DNA from: JAAYDI01 sp052034005
GTDB lineage: Bacteria > Planctomycetota > Planctomycetia > Pirellulales > Pirellulaceae
Assembly: GCA_052034005.1 (NCBI GenBank)
Contig: JBPOJB010000065.1
Location: 1-16,529 of the forward strand
DNA: 16,529 bases
Reading direction: 5' to 3'
This document shows positions 1 to 6,163 of the stretch, piece by piece. The notes beneath the pieces are model-generated. The model had not been told where the DNA came from and did not search any database. It saw nothing but the letters and a program-made list of their open reading frames with translations. Position 1 is the first letter of the stretch, and each line of letters begins with the position of its first letter. Position numbers and translations under genes: made by a program.

Positions 1-182
1 GCTCACTCCGCTCGTGATCGAGGCGTGTGGTCGCGCCGTTTCCAACAAGGAAATCGCGGGGACGCGCCGCGCAGTTTCAATCCTCTCGGGATCGAGGCGT
101 GTGTTCGGGCTGATACGATGGACGAAGTGAACGACGGGCCAGAGCGTTTCAATCCTCTCGGGATCGAGGCGTGTGTTCGGGC
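1..182 (-). CRISPR. CRISPR array, leader-proximal end (two exact repeats plus one degenerate repeat)
   Basis: Two identical 37-base repeats lie at 146-182 and 74-110. A third, diverged copy at 1-36 lacks its outermost base because the window starts there, and it has about 7 mismatches. Spacers are 35 bases (111-145) and 37 bases (37-73). On the plus strand the repeat begins GTTTCAATCC, so on the minus strand it ends GGATTGAAAC. That is the usual type III 3' end, which gives the crRNA its 8-base ATTGAAAC handle, so transcription runs right to left from the leader beside cas2. An imperfect palindrome (CTCG-ATCC-CGAG) sits in the middle of the repeat. The diverged copy is the one farthest from the leader, as expected for a terminal repeat, but the array may continue outside the window. 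The apparent small frame over this stretch, with a repeated peptide, is only the translated repeat. Confidence 0.95.
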
Positions 183-411
183 CGCGGGTGTCCTCGGGCC
201 TTGGGCTGCAACGACTTAGGATGGGCGAACCGCCAACCCCCGGGGGGGGCGCGGATGGAGGCGATGGCGTGAGAACAAGTGCATCCGCGTAAACCTTTTG
301 TCGTTCGTGAGTTCGGGCAACCGCCGATCCGGCTCTGTGGGCGCGGCAGCTGTCAAGTCTCGTGCTGCTCGTGGTTAACGTCTGCTCCCGGTCGAACCGG
401 TGCCGACCGGC
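183..411 (-). other. CRISPR leader between cas2 and the first repeat
   Basis: This 229-base stretch separates the cas2 stop from the first exact repeat and contains no credible gene. By position it is the leader that would drive the array and receive new spacers. On the minus strand there is a perfect TTGACA hexamer (351-356), but I see no good -10 box 16 to 18 bases downstream, so I do not call a promoter. About 55 to 67 bases before the first repeat is a C5G8 run (237-249). The motif GGCGGTT followed by GCCC occurs twice on the minus strand, near 325-315 and near 234-224, the second with one extra base. The function of these marks is unknown. Confidence 0.6.
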
Positions 412-690
412 TCAGATTACCTCGTCCGCATCGTCGGTGTCGACGTACACACCCACGCCTAGGATCTCGGTCGCCGGCACGCACCGTGCGCAGAGCGCGA
501 ATATGTGAACCATGTCCGTCGCCAAGTCGATTTCTTCCAGCAGCATCTGACGCATCGACTCCAGCCGCTCGCCAGACAATTCGCCTTCGAACACGCTCTT
601 CTGAACACGCGTCAAGAACTCGCGCAGCTTGCGCGCGACACGGCCACGCCGCCGGTCCTCAACGATATCATAACAAACCACCAAATGCAA
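412..690 (-). CDS. cas2: Cas2, CRISPR spacer-acquisition subunit
   Basis: This 92-residue protein has the normal Cas2 length and begins with the family's first strand, MHLVVCYDIVEDRRR. The conserved Asp is D8 after the Tyr. Further Cas2 features are the RVQKSVFEG stretch around residues 28-36 and a C-terminal strand with hydrophobic then acidic residues. Cas2 dimers bridge two Cas1 dimers in the integrase that inserts prespacers at the leader end of the array. The start codon is TTG (688-690). No ATG occurs in frame upstream within the gap to cas1, and a GGGAG/GGAAG purine stretch precedes the TTG. The gene follows cas1 after 80 bases and ends where the leader begins, the classic cas1-cas2-leader-array order. 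Confidence 0.93.
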   Translation of the reverse strand: MHLVVCYDIVEDRRRGRVARKLREFLTRVQKSVFEGELSGERLESMRQMLLEEIDLATDMVHIFALCARCVPATEILGVGVYVDTDDADEVI

Positions 691-770
691 TGTACTTCCG
701 CTCCCTGCAGCCCCGTTGCCCGCCCACTCTGGACGCGCGACGGCGACTGTCGATGCTGTCGGCGCACGTG

Positions 771-1973
771 CTACTGCGGCACGAACGGGATATACTCCTC
801 GTCCTTCGACTCAAGCACCCGCGCCAGATGATAGATCTGCTCCCGCATGATGTCTCGCAACTCAAACGAAGCGCCGCGCGGCGGGTAGTGCAGACGCTCA
901 CGCAACCGACGAAACAGCTCGTTCAGAAAGACGCGCCGCCCCATGTCGCCCAGGTAGACGCCGATCACCGGAAGCCCCGGCCGCGTTTCGCCAGGGTCCG
1001 CCGCACTCCCTTGGTCGACCGGCTCCGCACCCGTTTGCACGTACGCGTCGCCGTCGTCCGAATGCGTACTCCAAGCGGCCAGGAAATCGTCATCGCCCGT
1101 TTCGCCTCCAGACGCAGCTGCCGGCTCCCGGGCCCCGTCCCGGCCGCGGAGGAGGTCGGCCAGCAACTGCCCGGTGCGACGCTCGAAATCCTGGGGACTG
1201 AGCTGCCGGCGATTCACCAGGCGCAGCACCAGCGCGTCGATAACCGGCCGGTATTCTTCCAGCAGATCGAGCATCAAGGAGGCGCGGCCGAACGCCGGCT
1301 GGTGAAAGAAACCCAACAGCGGGTCCAGCCCGCACCGGTAGAGTTCGGTCTCGAGCAGGCTGCCCAGCACGGCATACCCGAACGACAGCATGGCGTTCAC
1401 CTCGTCGCGAGGCGGACGACGCGTTCGCCCTTGGAAGTGAAACGCGTCGTTCCGCAGCAATCGTCCGAAATGCTCGAAATATGCGGCAGCCGCGGCACCC
1501 TCGAGTCCCCGCAGCGAATCGAGCGACGTGCAAGCCTGGGCCCGATCGTGCAGGAGGCGGAGCCGCCCCAGGGCTTCCGCCACCTGCCCATCCTGGAGTC
1601 TCCGCTGCGCGCGGAGCAGGATCTGGCGCTGCTGATGGATCTTCCCGCTCACGAATCGCGACGCCAGGCGCAGGCAGAAGTCCGCGTCCGTCGCGCGCCG
1701 GTACTGGACGAGACGCAGTGTCACATGCTTGGTCAGACGCCCCAGCAGTCGCCCGCGAAAGCGGCCGTTCTGCGTGAGCCAGACCAGCTCGACGCCGCGA
1801 CGCAACAGCAGCGCGATTGCGCCGCTGCTGACCTCCACGCGCCCAAACAGCAGCACCTGCTCGAGTTCGGCCACCCGCACGCGACGCACCACGTTCCTGC
1901 CGCGCTGCAACGCCAGCAAATCGCCTTCCGCGTGGACGGCCAAACCCTGTTCGGAAATCGCCAATGTGTGCAT
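771..1973 (-). other. cas1: Cas1 integrase module, with its own natural Met start
   Basis: This is the Cas1 part of the longer frame: 400 residues from an ATG at 1973. It begins MHTLAISEQGLAVHAEGD, as stand-alone type III Cas1 proteins usually begin. The catalytic metal ligands are present (numbered from this Met): E158 in GLEGAAAAAYF, H224 in GFFHQP, and D236 with E239 in LMLDLLEEYRP. The stretch DEVNAMLSFGYAVLGSLLE (190-208) is also typical. Cas1 integrates prespacers into the array together with Cas2. An acidic, low-complexity insert occupies about residues 277-333, and the normal C-terminal helices follow it. Upstream of the ATG there is only a poorly spaced AGGA. Whether Cas1 is made separately or as a fusion depends on the frame question at 1981-2082. 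Confidence 0.85.
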
Positions 1974-3716
1974 GGTCCTGTCACGACACGGTGGAGGATG
2001 CGGGCCGGTCCGGCGTCTCGGGCGCATCCTGTTCCCAACACAACTCCTCGATGCCTTCCCGCTGCACAATGGACTGGCAAATTCAAAAGCGCAGTTGCAC
2101 GCCACGCGCCGCGTAACATGCGGGATCTTCTTGCGGATCGACGGGCAGGACACCGGGTTCCCTTTTAAACGGGACTTCATGAACTTCTCCGGCCCGACAT
2201 CCACGCATTTGGCCAGCAAGTAGTTCACGCACTGCGGTCCCCCTTCGACATGCCCCAAGGAATGGATCAGCACCACCTGCTCGTCATGGCTGAGCTGCCG
2301 GTACTGATCGACCATCCGTTTCAGTTCCGCCAGCACCGGGCATGCGTCCAGCACCTGGCGCACGCGCACGTCGGTTTCGAAATCGGCTTCGGTCCAGGGC
2401 GGCAGGGGCGCGGGCAGGGTCGCCGGCGACGCCGGGGCCACGCCCTCCTCCAGCGCCGTCGCCGCCGCCGTCCGCTCGGCCGCATCGGTCGGCTCGGCGG
2501 CCGGCGCCGGGGCGATCGCCATGCCTTTGAGCCGATCGATCACCGCGTGGAGAGCCGGGCGGGCAAGCGGCCGGACGGCGCGCAAGACCGCGAAGGGTTC
2601 CGGTACCGCCGTCCCGGTGTCGTCCAGCAGGGTGCTGCGGTGCCCGGTCCGGCGGTGGATGCCCAGCGGCAGCTTGATCAAGTTGCCCAGCCCTTTGCCG
2701 CTGAGCTGCGCCTGCTTGGGGAAGAACTCGAGGTGCAGCTGTGATGGGAGCCGCGGCGCCTGCCAGCGCAGGAGCAGTCGGCCCAATTGGTGCAGCGTCG
2801 CCGCCGTCTCCGGCTGCTCCAGAAACACCCAGTAATGGCGCCCCTTGTAGCCCGAGTTCTCGAATACGGGCGCGAGCCCCAGGTCGCGCAGGGCGTGGAG
2901 CAGCCGCGGACCCTCCTGCTGCAGTATCTGCCGCAACGATTGGGCGAAAGCATGGTCGCCGCTGGCACGCTGCAAGGCGCTCTTGTTGATGTCCAGATCG
3001 AGGGCGAAAAAAGTCGCCGTGGCGTCCAGCCGGACCGGGTACACGCCGACTGTGTAGGTGCCCAGCAGATGATTGCGGATGATCGACGGCGTCAGCGGCT
3101 CATGGACCGGGCTGTAACCTCCCTCGCCGCCGCGCTTGGCCCATTGGCGGGCGTATACGCCTTCCCGACCGCTGAACAGCGTGTGGAAACGGACGCAGTC
3201 CGCATCGCTGGGCAACCATTCGGCCGCACGCGCGCCGCGCTCGGGCGGCGGCCCGCGCGGATCCTCCGGCGAGACGCGCAGGAGGCGGCGCAGCGCTGCC
3301 GCCTCACCCGCACCCAACCCCGCACCGACCGCCCGGTCGACGGCGGTCGCCGCGCGCGGCACCCCGCCTTCCTCGACCAGCATCTCACAGTACAGCCGCA
3401 GCCAGGGCTCGCGCGCCGGCTCGCGCCCCAGTAGCCGTTCCAGCAGCGCGAGCGCTCGCGTCGCGTCGCCCCGCTCGCGGTAGTGCTGCGCCAGATGGTA
3501 CGTGGCCAGCAGGTCCTCCGGATCGTCGCGCAACGCCAATTGAAACTCGCCCAACGCCAGCCCCATCAGGCCGGCCTGCTCGCACAGCAAGCCCAGGTCG
3601 CGGTGCCCGCCACGGGAGTCGCGGTGAGCCAACACCCATTCCCGCAGGTCCGACTGGGCTTGGACGTCACACGCCTCCTGCACGCGGCGCCGGATCGATT
3701 CCAACTGCTGATTCAT
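771..3716 (-). CDS. cas1: TPR / archaeo-eukaryotic primase (CAPP) and Cas1 in one open reading frame
   Basis: As sequenced, this is one 981-residue frame. Residues about 35-140 look like tetratricopeptide repeats (for example around ALGEFQLALRDDPEDLLATY). Residues about 175-395 are an archaeo-eukaryotic primase of the CRISPR-associated primase-polymerase/TOTE type. It has the metal motif FALDLDINK (D240, D242), GYKGRHYWVF (H294), and GNLIKLPLGIHRRTGHRS (344-361). After an Ala/Pro linker (401-440) comes a Cys-rich module with C459, C496, C524, C540 and C542, possibly a zinc or Fe-S site. Residues 582-981 are Cas1. CAPP proteins make DNA primers and extend them, and are implicated in spacer acquisition. 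The start at 3716 is chosen over an upstream ATG at 3821 because AGGAGG lies 5 bases before it and the extra residues overlap the gene upstream. The join at residues about 546-581 is suspect: see the separate entry at 1981-2082. Confidence 0.88.
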   Translation of the reverse strand: MNQQLESIRRRVQEACDVQAQSDLREWVLAHRDSRGGHRDLGLLCEQAGLMGLALGEFQLALRDDPEDLLATYHLAQHYRERGDATRALALLERLLGREPAREPWLRLYCEMLVEEGGVPRAATAVDRAVGAGLGAGEAAALRRLLRVSPEDPRGPPPERGARAAEWLPSDADCVRFHTLFSGREGVYARQWAKRGGEGGYSPVHEPLTPSIIRNHLLGTYTVGVYPVRLDATATFFALDLDINKSALQRASGDHAFAQSLRQILQQEGPRLLHALRDLGLAPVFENSGYKGRHYWVFLEQPETAATLHQLGRLLLRWQAPRLPSQLHLEFFPKQAQLSGKGLGNLIKLPLGIHRRTGHRSTLLDDTGTAVPEPFAVLRAVRPLARPALHAVIDRLKGMAIAPAPAAEPTDAAERTAAATALEEGVAPASPATLPAPLPPWTEADFETDVRVRQVLDACPVLAELKRMVDQYRQLSHDEQVVLIHSLGHVEGGPQCVNYLLAKCVDVGPEKFMKSRLKGNPVSCPSIRKKIPHVTRRVACNCAFEFASPLCSGKASRSCVGNRMRPRRRTGPHPPPCRDRTMHTLAISEQGLAVHAEGDLLALQRGRNVVRRVRVAELEQVLLFGRVEVSSGAIALLLRRGVELVWLTQNGRFRGRLLGRLTKHVTLRLVQYRRATDADFCLRLASRFVSGKIHQQRQILLRAQRRLQDGQVAEALGRLRLLHDRAQACTSLDSLRGLEGAAAAAYFEHFGRLLRNDAFHFQGRTRRPPRDEVNAMLSFGYAVLGSLLETELYRCGLDPLLGFFHQPAFGRASLMLDLLEEYRPVIDALVLRLVNRRQLSPQDFERRTGQLLADLLRGRDGAREPAAASGGETGDDDFLAAWSTHSDDGDAYVQTGAEPVDQGSAADPGETRPGLPVIGVYLGDMGRRVFLNELFRRLRERLHYPPRGASFELRDIMREQIYHLARVLESKDEEYIPFVPQ
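1981..2082 (-). other. Possible true C-terminus of the primase in a shifted frame (suspected frameshift)
   Basis: Directly after the primase's CNCAFEF motif, the -1 frame is open for 33 codons. It reads ICQSIVQREGIEELCWEQ and then an acidic tail, and ends at TGA (1983-1981), 7 bases before the Cas1 ATG. This frame has about 79% G/C third positions by my count (26 of 33). The frame that joins primase to Cas1 has about 66% (23 of 35) and reads as Arg/Pro/Cys/Ser-rich sequence unlike the rest of the protein. One extra base near the TTT at 2079-2081 would restore two ordinary adjacent genes. The shift cannot lie farther upstream, because the -1 frame has a TGA at 2085-2083. A genuine fusion remains possible. 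Confidence 0.5.
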
Positions 3717-3721
3717 GGATT

Positions 3722-3727
3722 CCTCCT
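3722..3727 (-). promoter_or_regulatory. Ribosome binding site fixing the primase start
   Basis: On the minus strand AGGAGG lies 5 bases upstream of the ATG at 3716-3714. This is a full Shine-Dalgarno match. It selects that start over the in-frame ATG at 3821, which lies inside the 3' end of the upstream CARF-HEPN gene. Confidence 0.8.
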
Positions 3728-3748
3728 CGGACGACGTAGGTTGCCCGG

Positions 3749-5011
3749 TTACGCCGAAAGCCTCGGAAAAGAGGGAAGGTCGCCTTCGTCGCACGCGGCC
3801 AACGCCAACGCGCATTTCCACAGCTCACGGTAAACCTTCTCCCCCACGGGCGAGAAGCCGTGGGCCAGGATCGACTCGTTGCGTCCCGACAGCGGCGACC
3901 TCACCGCGTCGGCCAGACCCAGGTCCTCGAAGTGCCGGCCCAGCGGATCTTCCAGCTCCAGCAGGAGCCGGTAACCATCCTGGAGCCCGGCCATCACCAC
4001 ACCCTGGCGGGCACGGCCCTGCCATTCGGTCCGCAAGCGCGCGGGGAGCCCTGCCAGCGGGATCCGTTTGGTGCTCTCGATCCCGTGCGCCTCGCGCAGG
4101 CGACACTGGGCCGTAGCCTCGATCGCCCGGTACAGCCGGGCTGTCGCGTCATCCCATCGCTGCTCGTCCGCCCGCCGCCGCGCGTTGGCCAGCAGGTCGC
4201 GAACCAGCGCCGGCAGGTTGCCTGATTTCAACTGGTCGAGAATGCCACAATGGGCGGCGATCATCCGCCGCGCACGATCGAACGCGTCGCCGCTGGGCAG
4301 CACCGCCGCCAGATTGTTGGCGCCCCGCTGGACAGCGTCCAGATGCTTACGCGCCCGCCCGTGGTTGAACCGGTCCCATTCGCCGTACGCCTCGGCCAGG
4401 GACTTGAGTACGCTCAGCTCCTGCTTGCGGGCCAGGTCGTCGGTGTTCGGCAGGACGCGGTCGATCATCCGTGCCGCCGGCCAGTAGGCACCCTCGTCGA
4501 ACAGCCGCACGAAATCTTCCACGGTCTGGAAGCCGAGCGCGTCCCAGGGGTTGTCCCGGTGAATGACGCGCTCGGAGCCGGACTCCACGACCCCTACGCC
4601 TTCCTTCGTGCGCTGCCCGCCACCGACATACCCGAATACGCAGCGCCAGCGGTGGACGTGCAGGGCCAAGGCAGCGGACATCGGCTTCGTACCGCCGGTG
4701 AAATCGACCACCAGCCGATAGTCTTCTCCCCGGCTCAGCCAATGGTGGATCTGCGGTGTGATCGTCTTCAGCTGTTGCACACAGGCGGCGAAGTCCTGGC
4801 CGTCATCCAGTTCGTAGTGATCATACCGCCCGGCATCCAGCGGCCAGCCGGCGGAGGCCAGCTGCGGGAGGATCTCGTCTTCGATCAGGTGTGTCGTCTG
4901 CCGACTGGTGACAAACAGCACGCGCGCGGGGCGCCAATGGGCCAAGGACGCGACCAGCGGGGGCGGGCTCCCCCCGACCGTGCAGACCAGCAACAGATGG
5001 GGATCGGTCAT
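3749..5011 (-). CDS. CARF-HEPN protein, Cas02710 (TIGR02710) family
   Basis: This 420-residue protein has an N-terminal CARF (Rossmann-like) domain with the loop LLLVCTVGGSPPPLV (6-20) and the second ligand loop DFTGGTKPMSAALALHVHRW (103-122). The middle is helical, about residues 160-300. The C-terminal domain carries RNESILAHG (R377, N378, H384), the R-x6-H signature of HEPN ribonucleases. This order matches the Cas02710 family of type III accessory proteins. By analogy with Csm6/Csx1, cyclic oligoadenylate made by Cas10 would bind the CARF domain and activate RNA cleavage by the HEPN site, but ligand size and substrate are not shown by the sequence. The ATG at 5011 is chosen over one at 5071 because AAGGAGG sits 4 bases before it and the CARF strand begins at once. 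It lies 76 bases after cas6 and 32 bases before the primase gene. Confidence 0.87.
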   Translation of the reverse strand: MTDPHLLLVCTVGGSPPPLVASLAHWRPARVLFVTSRQTTHLIEDEILPQLASAGWPLDAGRYDHYELDDGQDFAACVQQLKTITPQIHHWLSRGEDYRLVVDFTGGTKPMSAALALHVHRWRCVFGYVGGGQRTKEGVGVVESGSERVIHRDNPWDALGFQTVEDFVRLFDEGAYWPAARMIDRVLPNTDDLARKQELSVLKSLAEAYGEWDRFNHGRARKHLDAVQRGANNLAAVLPSGDAFDRARRMIAAHCGILDQLKSGNLPALVRDLLANARRRADEQRWDDATARLYRAIEATAQCRLREAHGIESTKRIPLAGLPARLRTEWQGRARQGVVMAGLQDGYRLLLELEDPLGRHFEDLGLADAVRSPLSGRNESILAHGFSPVGEKVYRELWKCALALAACDEGDLPSFPRLSA

Positions 5012-5015
5012 ACGG

Positions 5016-5022
5016 CCTCCTT
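5016..5022 (-). promoter_or_regulatory. Ribosome binding site fixing the CARF-HEPN start
   Basis: AAGGAGG on the minus strand stands 4 bases before the ATG at 5011-5009. It supports the short 420-residue form rather than one with 20 extra residues of low-complexity sequence. Confidence 0.8.
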
Positions 5023-5087
5023 CGGAGCCATTCGCGCCGAGTCTCGGGTTTGCAGAGCCATCTGTCTCCAAGTTGACACAGGGCTCG

Positions 5088-6161
5088 TCACAACGGTTGT
5101 ATCTCCGGCTGTCCCAGCCCCATCACGGTGCCTTTTCCCAGGTGCAGCCACTGGGCGGCGGCCAGCAGCGGCCAGAGCGGGCCCGGGCCGTCAGGCAGGC
5201 TGATGGAGCCCTGGACGCCCTGCAGGTCGAGTTCAGACTGTTGGCGGGCCGAGTAGCGGTGCAGATCCAGCCGCGCGCCCTCGAAGGCGGACGCTCGACA
5301 GCGGCGGCTGGCCTCCAGCGCGTCGCGCTCGAGCGACCGCCAGGAGGCGCCCAGCGCCGCCGGCAGAAACGCGCCCACCCACCGACACATCGCCACGACC
5401 AGGTCGCTCCAGGTCGGCTGCACCGCCAGCTTGCCACGGACGATGACGCGCACCGGCGCGCGGAACACGACCCGGCAGCGACAGCCGGCCGCCTCCGCGC
5501 CGCAGAGGGCCGCGGGCGGTTCGGCCGCGAGGTGCCCGGACGGCGAAGCGCTGTCCGGCCGTGCGGGAGTACCGGCCACGAGCAGGACGGCCCGGTCCAG
5601 CGTCCATTCGAGGGCCGCACTGACAAATGAACCGTCCGGCAGCAGCACCCGCATCTCGCGCACGTGGAACCGCTCGCGCTGCTTGTCCAGCCCCATGCCG
5701 CTGGCAATGTCCCACGCTCGGCAGAGTATGAAGTTGTCGCGCACGGCAGCGCCGATCAGCACCCACTCGACGGCCGGCGCAAAATGCGGGTCGGGCGGGG
5801 CAGGGCGAAGGATGTAGCCGGGAACGAATGTGCTGTGCCCACGTGGTAGTTCGCGAGCCTCTGCGCTCGGCGCCGGTTGCGGCGAAGCCGCCGCGCGTCG
5901 ACCCGCCAGCGGCCCGCCCGCGCGCCGTTCTGCTCGCCGTGGATCGGCCGGATCAAGCGGCGGATCGTTCGGCCCGAACACCCGGCGGTAGACATCGTGG
6001 TCCAGTCCATGCAGGGCCGCACCCCACACGCCGCGCAGCATCGGCACCGTCGCCCGGACGCCCGGGGTCTCCAGCCGCATCCGCCGAGGGAGGACGGCGA
6101 CCTGCGCGAGGGCATGCCGCAGATGATTCTCGAGTTCCTGAAAGCGGCCGGCATTACCCAT
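5088..6161 (-). CDS. cas6: Cas6, crRNA-processing endoribonuclease (RAMP family)
   Basis: This 357-residue protein has the two ends of the type III Cas6 family. The N-terminal RAMP part has RLETPGVRATVPMLRGVWGAALHGL (29-53). The C-terminal part has RYSARQQSELDLQGVQGSI (302-320) and then WLHLGKGTVMGLGQPEI (338-354), the Gly-rich loop that contacts RNA. Cas6 cuts the repeat RNA to leave the 8-base 5' handle (ATTGAAAC here) on each crRNA. An Ala/Arg/Pro-rich stretch at about 66-108 looks like a flexible insert. The chosen ATG lies 2 bases after the TAG of the Cmr6::Cmr1 gene, which suggests translational coupling. A longer form from 6395 would overlap that gene by over 200 bases and is rejected. 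A catalytic residue cannot be assigned from sequence alone, because it varies between Cas6 proteins. Confidence 0.9.
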   Translation of the reverse strand: MGNAGRFQELENHLRHALAQVAVLPRRMRLETPGVRATVPMLRGVWGAALHGLDHDVYRRVFGPNDPPLDPADPRRAERRAGGPLAGRRAAASPQPAPSAEARELPRGHSTFVPGYILRPAPPDPHFAPAVEWVLIGAAVRDNFILCRAWDIASGMGLDKQRERFHVREMRVLLPDGSFVSAALEWTLDRAVLLVAGTPARPDSASPSGHLAAEPPAALCGAEAAGCRCRVVFRAPVRVIVRGKLAVQPTWSDLVVAMCRWVGAFLPAALGASWRSLERDALEASRRCRASAFEGARLDLHRYSARQQSELDLQGVQGSISLPDGPGPLWPLLAAAQWLHLGKGTVMGLGQPEIQPL

Positions 6162-6163
6162 CT

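Noticed and set aside
25..219. 64-residue frame with a repeated peptide
   Set aside because: The repeated peptide is the translation of the CRISPR repeats.
320..360. Leader promoter using the perfect TTGACA at 351-356 (minus strand)
   Set aside because: No acceptable -10 hexamer at 16 to 18 bases spacing, so a promoter was not called.
2076..2100. Programmed -1 frameshift between primase and Cas1
   Set aside because: No X-XXY-YYZ slippery heptamer is in register at the switch point. A missing base explains the pattern more simply.
279..2168. 629-residue plus-strand open frame
   Set aside because: It is antisense to cas2 and Cas1, which have clear family motifs, and its sequence is Arg/Gln/His/Pro-rich with no recognisable domain. 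It is a GC-rich shadow.
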